From Thermoplasmatota archaeon (GTDB lineage: Archaea; Thermoplasmatota; Thermoplasmata; Thermoplasmatales; Thermoplasmataceae): DNA of 64,000 nucleotides. The notes below the pieces were generated by a model. The model was not told where the DNA came from and searched no databases. It saw only the letters and a list, made by a program, of their open reading frames with translations. The translations under genes were made by a program, and so were the position numbers. Shown piece after piece: positions 46,951 through 56,186 of the stretch (the first letter of the stretch is position 1; every line of letters begins with the position of its first letter). Where the stretch lies: assembly GCA_023381355.1 (NCBI GenBank), contig JAMCUL010000010.1:1-64000 (forward strand), in the 5' to 3' direction.

Positions 46951-48789
46951 ATGTCATTTTTAAAAAGTTTCCTATCAGAGTCCGGCCAGGTGATGCTTCT
47001 TCTTGGAAATGAGGCCATTGCCCGTGGTGCACTTGAGTCCGGAATTGGTTTTGCAGCCACATATCCAGGGACGCCATCCAGTGAAGTCGGCGAGGTCCTG
47101 ATGAAGGTTGCCCCTGACACGGGAATTTATTTCCAGTATTCACTGAACGAGAAGATAGCCTATGAGATGGCCTACGGTGCATCACTGGCAGGAAAGAGAA
47201 GTTTCGTCTTCATGAAGCATGTGGGGTTGAATGTTGCTGCAGATCCATTCGTGACCTCACTTTATACCGGAATAGGTGCGGGAATGGTGGTGATGACTGC
47301 GGATGACCCGTCAATGTTCTCATCACAGAATGAGCAGGATAACAGGAGGTATGGAGACCTTGCGCATGCGCCGATTATTGAACCATCCAGCCCACAGGAG
47401 GCAAAGGACTTCATGAAGATATCCTATGAACTGAGCGAGAAGTACTCGATTCCTGTAATGTTCAGGACAACAACCAGGGTCAGCCATATGAGGGCTCCCG
47501 TGCATTTTGGAAATATTGTCAGACCCACTGTCGCTGACATGAAGGTGAAGCAGGAGAGGGACAGGTTCAGTTCTGTACCCTCCAATGCAAGAAGGCTCAA
47601 GCCACAGCTGACCCATAAGATGAGCATGATATCATCTGATAACGAATTCGGAATACTGAACAGTGTCGAGATGAACGAGGGTAGCAGTTTCGGGATCATC
47701 ACATCTGGTGTATCATACAATTACGTGAAGGATGCCCTGGCTGACTCAGGCGTTCAGGCAAACATACTGAAACTTGGCCTGACCAATCCAATACCTGTGG
47801 AAATCACGGAAAAATTCATGCGGCAGAATAAGAGGATACTGGTTGTTGAGGAACTTGATCCATATCTTGAAACCAAGATACGCGCATTCAATGACAACCT
47901 CGGGCACATAACCGAGATAACCGGTAAACTCGATAAGATCCTGCCATGGTCCCTCGAATTTTCAGAAACTGCCGTGATGAATTCAATACTGAAGATGGCC
48001 GGCATAAATTCCACTGTTAACGAGATCCCAGCGAAAGGTTCACCGCCGGAATTCTGTCCTGGATGTCCTCACAGGTCATCCTTCTTCTCGATCAAGAGGG
48101 CCCTGAAAATGGCTGGAAGGAGTGATGTGGTACTTGCGTCGGATATTGGATGTTACTCACTATCATATTACGAGCCCTACGACATGGCTGACATAATACT
48201 CGACATGGGGGCATCCATATCAGTTGGGGCAGGGATAAGCATTGCATCTGGGAAGAAGACGGTCGCATTCATAGGTGATTCCACATTTTTCCATTCAGGG
48301 ATACCTGCGATCATAAATGCAAGAAGATCAGGGGCAGACATGCTTGTATTCATACTGGATAACAGTACAACGGCAATGACGGGGCAGGAACCAACCCCTG
48401 AATTCCCCCTTTCTATAGGAACTGAAAATTTTTCAGGCACGAGGATAGAATCAATACTTGAGGGCGCAGGAATAAATTATTCCACAGTTGACGCATTCGA
48501 CGAGGGTAAGATCATAAGGGAGACTGTAGGATCCATAAAACAGACAGGATTGAAGGTGATCATAGTAAGAGGCCCATGTGCACTTCTTCCCCACAAGAAG
48601 GAATCATATTATGAAGTGTCACCTGAGGAATGTTCCGGATGCATGAACTGTATAGACAACTTCCACTGCCCTGCAATTTCAAGGGACGGAAAGGTGGCAA
48701 GAATAGATCCATATGAGTGTGATGGTTGCGGTGCCTGCGCGGAAGTCTATGTATGTCCTGTGAAGGCAATTCACGAGGTGAAACTATGA
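46951..48789 (+). CDS. iorA: indolepyruvate:ferredoxin oxidoreductase, alpha subunit
   Basis: 612 residues. Oxidatively decarboxylates aryl pyruvates from aromatic amino acids. The N-terminal domain has YPGTPSSEVG, and the C-terminal TPP domain has CPGCPHRS and GDSTFFHSG...DNSTTAMTG. A dicluster ferredoxin tail (CSGCMNC...C and CDGCGACAEVYVC) occupies the last ~55 residues. The stop overlaps iorB by an ATGA. Confidence 0.94.
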   Translation: MSFLKSFLSESGQVMLLLGNEAIARGALESGIGFAATYPGTPSSEVGEVLMKVAPDTGIYFQYSLNEKIAYEMAYGASLAGKRSFVFMKHVGLNVAADPFVTSLYTGIGAGMVVMTADDPSMFSSQNEQDNRRYGDLAHAPIIEPSSPQEAKDFMKISYELSEKYSIPVMFRTTTRVSHMRAPVHFGNIVRPTVADMKVKQERDRFSSVPSNARRLKPQLTHKMSMISSDNEFGILNSVEMNEGSSFGIITSGVSYNYVKDALADSGVQANILKLGLTNPIPVEITEKFMRQNKRILVVEELDPYLETKIRAFNDNLGHITEITGKLDKILPWSLEFSETAVMNSILKMAGINSTVNEIPAKGSPPEFCPGCPHRSSFFSIKRALKMAGRSDVVLASDIGCYSLSYYEPYDMADIILDMGASISVGAGISIASGKKTVAFIGDSTFFHSGIPAIINARRSGADMLVFILDNSTTAMTGQEPTPEFPLSIGTENFSGTRIESILEGAGINYSTVDAFDEGKIIRETVGSIKQTGLKVIIVRGPCALLPHKKESYYEVSPEECSGCMNCIDNFHCPAISRDGKVARIDPYECDGCGACAEVYVCPVKAIHEVKL

Positions 48790-49334
48790 AGTCATACAGG
48801 ATTGTTGGGAGAGGAGGGCAGGGCGTGATAACCCTTGGAAAGGTCCTGACGCAGGCAATTGTTTATTCAGGTGAAAACGGGATCATGTCGGAGATACATG
48901 GCCTGTCCCAGAGAGGTGGGGGTGTTGTTACTGACGTGAAGGCAGGTGATTCAAGATCTCCCCTGATAATGACTGGAACAGCCGATTACATAATCTCAAT
49001 GGACAGGAACGAGGCAATATCCAACATGGCAGTCCTGAGGAAGGGGGGCATATGCATTACAGGATCAGGCGCAGAATCAGCCTTTTCAGAAAATACTTAT
49101 GAAGGATTCAGGTGCATGGAATTCAACCCGTCAAAGATCGAGCCGGGCCTTGATCCAAGAGGTCATAACATGCTTCTTCTTGGAATATTCAGCGCCATGG
49201 ATCCTTTCCCATCACCTGAATTCATCGAGAAATCAATTGCTGAAAACTTTTCAGAAAAGGTTGCGAATGCGAACATCGAAGCGTTCAGGAAGGGCAGGGG
49301 ATATTTTACAGACATGGAGATCAGGGTGAAATGA
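48786..49334 (+). CDS. iorB: indolepyruvate:ferredoxin oxidoreductase, beta subunit
   Basis: 182 residues. GRGGQGVITLGKVL at the N-terminus and EIHGLSQRGGGVVTDVK are the gamma-domain landmarks of the family. The frame opens 60 bases earlier, but ATG 48786 overlaps the iorA stop and matches the family start. Partner of IorA. Confidence 0.93.
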   Translation: MKSYRIVGRGGQGVITLGKVLTQAIVYSGENGIMSEIHGLSQRGGGVVTDVKAGDSRSPLIMTGTADYIISMDRNEAISNMAVLRKGGICITGSGAESAFSENTYEGFRCMEFNPSKIEPGLDPRGHNMLLLGIFSAMDPFPSPEFIEKSIAENFSEKVANANIEAFRKGRGYFTDMEIRVK

Positions 49335-49352
49335 CGCGGGGGTTGTATTTTT

Positions 49353-50192
49353 TCACTGTGCAGCATCAACTATATTTATGCCTTCCTTAAGCCTCGATAT
49401 GTAGATTCCTGCAAACATCAGGGTTATTCCGGCTATGAACAGTATGTTTGGAAATGACATGTTTATCAAAGCCTGGAGAACGGTGGTGAATATGGGCACT
49501 GAAAAAGCCATGACGGTTACCCTGTTCACGGTGGAAAGTCTTATCATGTAGTTCCACGCAAGGAACGAGAATGCGCCCCCGATGATTGCCATCCACAGGA
49601 GGTCAATGAGGAATGTGCCCGAGTAGGTGAAGTAGAAGCCAACTGGTGACAGGGCAAGCATTATGGCGGACCCTATCAGGAACTGGGAGGCATTTATCGA
49701 AACCGGATCCATGTCACGAATCTTCCTGTAGTAAACGGTATACGCAGCCCAGAAGAATGCATTGATCACTGTAAGGATCATCCCGACCTCTGTAAATCCA
49801 CCCACAAGGGGAATTCCATATACACAGATCCCTATGAAACCGACCATTATGCCTGCAGTCTCAAACATCGAGGGCCTTTCCCTTACAACAAGAAATGCAA
49901 TCGGAAGTGAAAAGAGCGGCATTGAATAACTCAGAACTGAAGACTGTGCAGGCGAGACGTACAGCAACCCAAGAGCCCAGAATATGGTGCTGGTTGTTGT
50001 CAGAAGGGAGAGGATGATTATTTCCCTGCTTATTGCGAGCTTCTTCGCGAAAGGAATCAGTATTGCTCCGGAAATTGCATATCTTATGGCCATGAAGAAT
50101 ATGGGTGATGAAAACAACAGTCCTTCCTTTGCAAAGAAGTATGAGGGGGAGGTTACCAGCACATAAGCAATAAGAAATTTAAGTTCTTTCAT
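49353..50192 (-). CDS. EamA/DMT-family transporter
   Basis: 279 residues with ten hydrophobic segments in two repeats of five, as in EamA proteins. Typical phrases include FMAIRYAISGAIL near residues 33-45 and AFFWAAYTVYYRK near 140-152. Substrate unknown; metabolite export is common in the family. Confidence 0.85.
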   Translation of the reverse strand: MKELKFLIAYVLVTSPSYFFAKEGLLFSSPIFFMAIRYAISGAILIPFAKKLAISREIIILSLLTTTSTIFWALGLLYVSPAQSSVLSYSMPLFSLPIAFLVVRERPSMFETAGIMVGFIGICVYGIPLVGGFTEVGMILTVINAFFWAAYTVYYRKIRDMDPVSINASQFLIGSAIMLALSPVGFYFTYSGTFLIDLLWMAIIGGAFSFLAWNYMIRLSTVNRVTVMAFSVPIFTTVLQALINMSFPNILFIAGITLMFAGIYISRLKEGINIVDAAQ

Positions 50193-50347
50193 CCAGCTGG
50201 AAAGTCATCGCCGGGAGATTATTTACCTTTTCTAAATATATCCTTCACAGAAACCACTGACATCATACCTCTAATGTGTTGATGCCAGTCTTAATTCTGG
50301 TTTATTTTTCATGCAATCCTTTGTGTTTCATCCTCCGGGAAGGAGCA

Positions 50348-50716
50348 TCATCTTTCAATGCCACGGATCATCTCGAGAAGCCTATCCCTTTCAGGCATTG
50401 ATTCAATGGCCTTCAGGAGGTTGATGCTGTCCACAAGCCTGTCCTCTTCTGGGAGTTCAAACTGTGCCTCAAGCCTCACTGCCATGAGTTCCTTGAGATC
50501 CACGTTTTTCAGGGAGAGGAACACCTCCATGCTCAGCCTGCAGATATGTTCGTACTCCTCGTCATCCGTTTCCCTTGCGACATTCTCTATAAATTCCACA
50601 ATTTTCTTTACCTGATCCTCCTTGTTCAACCTGACAAGATCACTGTAAAATGATCTTAGAACATCCTTCCTTTCTGAGTCATCTCCAGCCTTGAATGCAC
50701 TGTAATCAACTGCCAT
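50348..50716 (-). CDS. charged helical hypothetical protein
   Basis: 122 residues, rich in Glu, Asp, Arg and Leu and predicted to be mainly alpha-helical. No membrane segment or motif recognised. Isolated between transporter genes, with clean coding composition. Confidence 0.6.
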   Translation of the reverse strand: MAVDYSAFKAGDDSERKDVLRSFYSDLVRLNKEDQVKKIVEFIENVARETDDEEYEHICRLSMEVFLSLKNVDLKELMAVRLEAQFELPEEDRLVDSINLLKAIESMPERDRLLEMIRGIER

Positions 50717-50854
50717 GATCAGATCATATTCCGAATGTATAATAAATTATTCCACAGAACTGTGAATCACGGCAGGCATCCCGGCCTACAATCCAGCCTG
50801 ATCATTTCCCTGATCTTCCTCCGGGATATTATTGATGGGAGGAGTGGCAGTTAA

Positions 50855-52303
50855 TCAGGCACTTTCCGTGGCTGCTGCTTCACTTCTCTTCCTTTCATGA
50901 TCAGTTTTGCCCCTTACTGAAGAAAATACTCCCGCAATAAAGAGGATAACGAAGCTGGCGAGAAGAGCTGCATGGATTCCGGTAACAAACTTGGCCGAAA
51001 TCCCTCCCTGGAGCTGTGTCGTTCCAAGGAAAACCTCAAATGCAACGTATCTGCTGACCGAGAGCGATGCTATGGATATGGCAATGATATAACTCATGAG
51101 TGTGCCTATGTTGGAGAGCATCCTCAGGAGACCCGAGATCGATCCGTACAGCTCCTTTGTTGCGCCGGACATGACTGCACTGTTGTTTGAAGGCCAGAAC
51201 ATGGATCCTCCAAACCCGCTTACAAGTGAACCTACGACAACAACGTAGATTGGCGTGTTAACCCCAAGCAGCAGGTAGATCAGTATTCCCAGGTCCATGA
51301 CTGCAATGCCTATTGTTGCAACCAGTCCTGTTCCATGCCTGTCTGCAATCTTTCCCATTTTCGGCGCAAACATGCTTGAAACAATATATCCTGGAACAAG
51401 GAGAAGTGAGGAATCAAGTGGTGAATATCCCCGTACACCCTGCAGATACATGATGAGTATGAAAAGTACAGACAGGTAACCGATTGCCTGGAGAAGTGAC
51501 GCCATGAGCGAGAAGGAGAGAACCCTCACCTTAAAAGCCTGCATTGATATCAGTGGGTTTTTTACCCTGTTCTCAACATAAACAAAGGGAATGATGAGAA
51601 GAAGGCCAGCTGCTATCATCAAGAGGTAAAGCAGGGAAATTCCATTTCCAGCAATTTCCACTCCTCCATAGGCTATGAGAAGGAGGATTGCCACCATGAG
51701 GGTATTCCCGGCGTAGTCTATGGATGTCTCCCTCTTCCTGCTGTCCTTGATGTATTTGAGGGAATAGTAGAACCCGAAGAGGCCAACAGGGACATTGATA
51801 TAGAATATGTATCTCCATCCTATGTACGAGGTAATGATCCCGCCAAGCAGTATTCCAAGTACACCACCAATTGTCCATCCCATGCTGGTGTAGCCGAATG
51901 CCTTTCCCCTCTCATGCGGCTCAAAATTATCGGCAACTATTGCACTGCTATTTGCCTGGATCATGACGGCGCCGAACCCCTGGAATGCCCTCGCCCCTAT
52001 AAGAAAATAAACATTTGGAGCAGCCCCTGAAAGTGCTGAACCAACGATGAATATCAGGAACCCGGTGTTGAATATCTTTCCCCTGCCTATGATATCACCA
52101 AATCTCCCGAAGAGTGTGGTAAACGAGGCAAGAACAAGCAGGTAGATCAGTATTACCCAGATCGTGTCAATAAACGGGGCATTTAAGCCTGCAGAAATTG
52201 TTGGAAGAGCAATTATGACTATAGTCGTGTCAATGGCAGACATCAGCATTCCAATCAGCACAGCTGTAAGCACCAGATTCTTCTTTTCAACCATCTTCCT
52301 CAT
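50855..52303 (-). CDS. MFS exporter, DHA2 (EmrB/QacA) type, 14 TM
   Basis: 482 residues with about 14 segments. DTTIVIIALP in TM1 (about 25-34) and LFGRFGDIIGRGK (about 63-75) are the DHA2 signposts, with GWTIGGVLGILLGG as the TM5 antiporter motif. A paralogue of the exporter at 16367. The winged-helix gene 170 bases upstream and the inverted repeat around its promoter suggest local control. Confidence 0.87.
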   Translation of the reverse strand: MRKMVEKKNLVLTAVLIGMLMSAIDTTIVIIALPTISAGLNAPFIDTIWVILIYLLVLASFTTLFGRFGDIIGRGKIFNTGFLIFIVGSALSGAAPNVYFLIGARAFQGFGAVMIQANSSAIVADNFEPHERGKAFGYTSMGWTIGGVLGILLGGIITSYIGWRYIFYINVPVGLFGFYYSLKYIKDSRKRETSIDYAGNTLMVAILLLIAYGGVEIAGNGISLLYLLMIAAGLLLIIPFVYVENRVKNPLISMQAFKVRVLSFSLMASLLQAIGYLSVLFILIMYLQGVRGYSPLDSSLLLVPGYIVSSMFAPKMGKIADRHGTGLVATIGIAVMDLGILIYLLLGVNTPIYVVVVGSLVSGFGGSMFWPSNNSAVMSGATKELYGSISGLLRMLSNIGTLMSYIIAISIASLSVSRYVAFEVFLGTTQLQGGISAKFVTGIHAALLASFVILFIAGVFSSVRGKTDHERKRSEAAATESA

Positions 52304-52380
52304 CTCTCTGCCCTATCCGGGCAGAACAGGCCATGGAGTTTTTCCGGACGTTAATAACATCTATCTCTCCACGTATAGCA

Positions 52381-52454
52381 CAGGATTTTAGGACGATATT
52401 TAACATTATCTTATTATAAAGTGATAAATACTAAACTTCAAAAGTAAAATCCTG
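52381..52454 (-). promoter_or_regulatory. inverted repeat flanking the exporter promoter
   Basis: CAGGATTTTA (52381-52390) and its exact reverse complement TAAAATCCTG (52445-52454) lie 54 bases apart. Between them, on the leftward strand, is a TATA-like TTTATAAT (52413-52420) that would start transcription near 52390, on the inner arm. The layout suits a repressor that binds both arms. Confidence 0.5.
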
Positions 52455-52473
52455 ATGATTCATAAATACATGT

Positions 52474-52884
52474 TCAACCGGTTCTGTTTTTCATGAACGC
52501 CTCCGATTCCTGCAGCATCCTGATTTCCTCCGCATACATCTTTCCATCTATGATTCCATCAGCAAGTTTTAGATCCAGAGATCTTTTCTTCTCCCTGATG
52601 TAGGACCCCGACAGGGAGACATGGTCCCTCCAGAGGATGTCAATGTCCCTGTAAAACTTCGTTCCTGCCTCCGTGAGAAAATACTCAATCCTCGGCCTCT
52701 TATAACCTATAAACCACTTCCTGTCGACAATCCCGTATTTCATCATCTCCTTCAGATGCTTGTCAACGCCCTGCCTCGTTATATTCAGCGATAGTGCAAT
52801 TTCATCAGGAGTTCTGGGCGTCCTGAGTATCTCAGCAATTGCTACCTTTGCACCTGACGTCAGTATATTCACATCTGAAATCAT
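52474..52884 (-). CDS. ArsR/MarR-like winged-helix regulator
   Basis: 136 residues. Winged helix at about 12-75 (TPDEIALSLNITRQGVDKHL and the wing around YKRPRIEYFLTEAG), followed by a helical C-terminal part. A TATA-like box lies about 26 bases before the ATG on this strand (about 52906-52915), so it is leaderless. Gene order suggests that it controls the downstream exporter, probably through the inverted repeat at 52381-52454. Confidence 0.8.
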   Translation of the reverse strand: MISDVNILTSGAKVAIAEILRTPRTPDEIALSLNITRQGVDKHLKEMMKYGIVDRKWFIGYKRPRIEYFLTEAGTKFYRDIDILWRDHVSLSGSYIREKKRSLDLKLADGIIDGKMYAEEIRMLQESEAFMKNRTG

Positions 52885-53028
52885 ACAATTTGATCTGCAA
52901 GTGTGTATTAAACTTTAATGTTCATGTGATGAACTCACAGGTTGATATAATGAATAATAAATTTCAATGTTTTAAATTTTAAGTTCTAAATATATTTAAA
53001 TAAGCAGCCTGAATGATCAGAGGATATC

Positions 53029-53970
53029 ATGGATACCGAAAGGAGAGAAAGATTGAAGAGAATGCTGGAAAATGGGGAAATAAGCAGGGAGATGTATGAT
53101 GAAATTTTGATGAGATGGGATCAGTCAGGGCCTGAAGAAAAGCAGAATGAACAGGATGAGAACAGTAAGGAGTCAAGAACCGTGAGATCAGAGAGGATTC
53201 ATGTCTCAGGTGCGGGTAAATTCTCATCGATATATTCAACGGATGTGAGTGTATCGGGCCTGCTTACGGTGGAGAATGATCTTGATTCGGATCGTATACA
53301 TGTTTCCGGCAAATGCAGTGTAAAGAAAAACCTTATCTGTTCTGGATTCCTGGAATCTTCTGGATCTCTTTCAGTTGAAGGAGACATGATGGCAGACCAT
53401 GTGGATTCCTCAGGTTCGATCAGGGTGAAGGGATCGATAAAAGCGGGAAGTGTTGAAGTCTCTGGAGTTATAACAGCCAGATCCCTGAAATGTACTGATG
53501 CCGAGATATCTGGCGGAGCCAGAATAGAAGGGGATATAGAATCGGATAGCATAGACTCTTCAGGCTTCCTGGAGGGGCAGTCAGTAAACTGCAGAACACT
53601 GAAATCGTCAGGTTCTCTTAAATCAGATGAGATCAGGTGTGATGAAGCTTTCATCCTTGGGAAGATTGAATCTAAAATCGTCAGGACCAGAAGATTCTCC
53701 ATGGAGATATATAACACGAACAGCAGTGTGGGAGAACTTTACGCAGATGTTGTAGAAATAGAAGCAAGACGCAGGCGATTCTTGAAGGGAGAAGCAAGGA
53801 TTGACAGGATTGTATGCAAGAAGGCCCTGCTTGAGTTCACCACTGCAAAATATGTTTCAGGCGATGAGGTCTTTATAGGGGATGGATGCAAGATCGACTA
53901 TGTTGAGGCAAAGTCCATGAAGATCTCGGAAAAGGCAAGGGTGCTTGAAAAGAAAATAATAACTGACTGA
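53029..53970 (+). CDS. bactofilin-like beta-solenoid protein with SHOCT-like N-terminus
   Basis: 313 residues. Residues about 5-30 (RLKRMLENGEISREMYDEIL) look like a SHOCT oligomerisation helix pair. From about residue 55 the chain is a long series of short strands, with 'SSG.L.V.G' and 'HVSG' repeated at about 16-20-residue spacing (HVSGAGK, SVSGLLTVE, ESSGSLSVEG, DSSGSIRVKGS, EVSGVIT). This is the pattern of bactofilin / polymer-forming beta-helix proteins. No membrane segment. It may form cytoskeletal filaments or a membrane-associated scaffold. TATA-like AAATATATTTAAATA (52987-53001) precedes the ATG. Confidence 0.6.
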   Translation: MDTERRERLKRMLENGEISREMYDEILMRWDQSGPEEKQNEQDENSKESRTVRSERIHVSGAGKFSSIYSTDVSVSGLLTVENDLDSDRIHVSGKCSVKKNLICSGFLESSGSLSVEGDMMADHVDSSGSIRVKGSIKAGSVEVSGVITARSLKCTDAEISGGARIEGDIESDSIDSSGFLEGQSVNCRTLKSSGSLKSDEIRCDEAFILGKIESKIVRTRRFSMEIYNTNSSVGELYADVVEIEARRRRFLKGEARIDRIVCKKALLEFTTAKYVSGDEVFIGDGCKIDYVEAKSMKISEKARVLEKKIITD

Positions 53971-54431
53971 CCACCGGGAACATAGGAGGAATTCATAAAC
54001 ATGGTAAAGATTCTTCACATCAATACAGGATGCATCCAGGAACACGGAACACATGCCAGAGGAAAATGCAGATAACGTGGCAGCAGGCAGCTCACCGAGT
54101 ACTGACTGCATATGGACGATTGATGTTGAGGCATTCAGGGAGGCAGCAAAAGTCATGAAGTATGTATTCATCGTTTACAGCCATGCCAGGTAGAATTCAT
54201 TCATCAACTTTCAGTACAAATAAAAAAGGTGGAATGGGGACCTGAATTCCATGCCAGGATTCCATGAAGCTGAAATTGCGGATTTATGGGACATGGGATC
54301 TTATAACTCCATTCATTATCTGCAATAAGGCGTGGCAATTGCTCCGGCAATATATATAACATCTTAGGCAACTGAAGGACAATTTCTGCAATGGAGAAAA
54401 GTTATAAATATAGTAAATACGTTTATTTTGT
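53971..54431. other. intergenic with a 46-codon frame; lipase promoter
   Basis: 461 bases. A 46-codon frame at 54053-54193 (+) has coding-like composition but matches nothing that I know and may be a remnant. A TATA-like GTTATAAATATA (54400-54411) lies 26 bases before the lipase ATG. Confidence 0.4.
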
Positions 54432-55364
54432 ATGCGATTTAAAAAAATAAGCGCAATAGCAATAATAATGGTGATGCTGTTCAGCTTTTCCATTATTCTT
54501 GAGCAGGGAATACCGGGATCTGGCATCAATGAAAGAAACAGCATGCAGCCGGAAGTATCCACAGAATCACTGATCAGCAATTCTCAGACAGTCGTGATCC
54601 TGGTTCATGGATTTGACCCGGGAGATACATCCGGAGCGCCATCCACAGGTACATGGCACTCAGGTGTCAACATATACCAGCAGCTTGTTAATGCAGGATA
54701 TCTTGTGGGCAGTGTGCAATATTACGGTGAATTTCAGATCCAGTTCAGTAACGGATACACATTCTATGATTCATCATTTACAGGGACATCCAGCACTCCC
54801 ATAAGCTCGATAGGAAATGAGCTTGGAACAGCACTGGAAACCATATTTGGAAACAGCCAGTATAATGTTGACATGATCGGATACAGCATGGGTGGACTTG
54901 TAACCACATACATGCTTGAACACTTTGACATGACAAACATAAACCTGAAAAACGTAATATTCATGGCTTCGCCCTTTGATGGATCTCCACTTGCAGGAAT
55001 TGCGCAATGTCTTGGCCTATCCGGATATACAGGAACCCAGGTGAACGAAATGACCCAGGGATCAAATTTCCTGAATAATCTAGCGGGTTCACTGGGCAAT
55101 ATACATTCTTACTATGGTTCCACAGTCTGGACAGTCTACGCCGGAACATATGATCCATGGTGGGGATATGCACTTTTCAACGGTGCAAATGACGGTGTTG
55201 TTTCAGAACACTCCGCCACATATTTCGGGTATGACCATCTGTATACATTTTCCGGCGATATACATACAGCATCGCTTGATGATTTTACATGGTCAGGCAT
55301 CAGCTATTTCCAGGATCAGTCAGTAGCAAACACAATTCTGGAAAACTTTGGAGGGAACTACTGA
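54432..55364 (+). CDS. secreted lipase-like alpha/beta hydrolase
   Basis: 310 residues. Signal peptide at about 6-24. HGFDPG (59-64) gives the oxyanion region, GYSMGG places the nucleophile at Ser152, and the acid and base are probably the Asp in NDGVV and the His in GDIHTAS. The order resembles small secreted triacylglycerol lipases. The substrate in an acidic, lipid-poor habitat is unknown. Leaderless start from TATA at 54400. Confidence 0.8.
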   Translation: MRFKKISAIAIIMVMLFSFSIILEQGIPGSGINERNSMQPEVSTESLISNSQTVVILVHGFDPGDTSGAPSTGTWHSGVNIYQQLVNAGYLVGSVQYYGEFQIQFSNGYTFYDSSFTGTSSTPISSIGNELGTALETIFGNSQYNVDMIGYSMGGLVTTYMLEHFDMTNINLKNVIFMASPFDGSPLAGIAQCLGLSGYTGTQVNEMTQGSNFLNNLAGSLGNIHSYYGSTVWTVYAGTYDPWWGYALFNGANDGVVSEHSATYFGYDHLYTFSGDIHTASLDDFTWSGISYFQDQSVANTILENFGGNY

Positions 55365-56186
55365 TTTTTTACACAATTTACTGATAATTTTATTATTTTT
55401 TCATACCTGAACACATGATACGATCTTCTTAAAATTGAGCTCATCTACAGTTTAAACCACAGTATAATATATAAAATGGGATGAAACGGTCGCGATTTGA
55501 TGCCAAAACCCGTCCAGCACATCCCGTGATTTGTTTAAGTTTTATCCTGTATGATGGCAAAGAAAATGAGACTGGAGTACAACCTGGTGTTGCTATGCGT
55601 TGACAGGATGATTTCAGATGGCATTCTGGCGTTGTAATGAGTTGACTCAATTAAAGAATTTTGAAAGAATTGTATTTACGGAGGGAAATACAGGGTCCAG
55701 CTCAGGGGTAATTCTTATAAAATCCAAGAAAGATCAGCTTTTTCCTGAATATTCAAAAAATTACTCATTTCAGGGTGGAGGAGTATTGATATAGCCTCAC
55801 AGGGCACATGAGGCAAATTCAAAGATTTGAAAACTCATGGGTCCTGCCAGGTATAAGACAATGTCTGGGCAAATGGGTCCATTAACCTTAAATCTTTAAC
55901 CTTATGGAGAGTCTCTTAAGGTAGTTCCAGGCACTGCCGTGCCGTGTAGCAAAATCTGGTTTCCTTATTACATCTCAATTTTCCCGTACTCTTGCTTATG
56001 ATCCAATTTTAAAGAATGATGATATTTCCACCATGGAATACAGTTATATTGTTTATATTGTGGCACTGCACCTTAACTGGCTATAATTATGTGTATATAT
56101 GCCTATGAAATTTATCGATATTAGTTTTTAGTAATCCATCTCAATGCAAACTTCACTTACTTCTAAAGAAGGTGGGGAGGTTAAAG
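55365..56186. other. long gap; TTAACCTTA direct repeats and a small hairpin
   Basis: 822 bases without a supported gene. TTAACCTTA occurs at 55882-55890 and 55896-55904, and the second copy forms a short inverted repeat with TAAGGT (55917-55922). The half-site resembles the arms of the operators at 2426-2490. A GGGGAGG Shine-Dalgarno run ends the gap before ATG 56187. Confidence 0.35.

Noticed and set aside
54053-54193. 46-codon frame between the bactofilin-like and lipase genes
   Set aside because: No promoter, Shine-Dalgarno run or family signal; kept only as a note on the intergenic region.
55882-55922. Second IdeR-like operator (TTAACCTTA repeats)
   Set aside because: The half-sites are direct repeats, not a GTAAGG-N4-CCTTAC palindrome, and no promoter or gene start lies close by.
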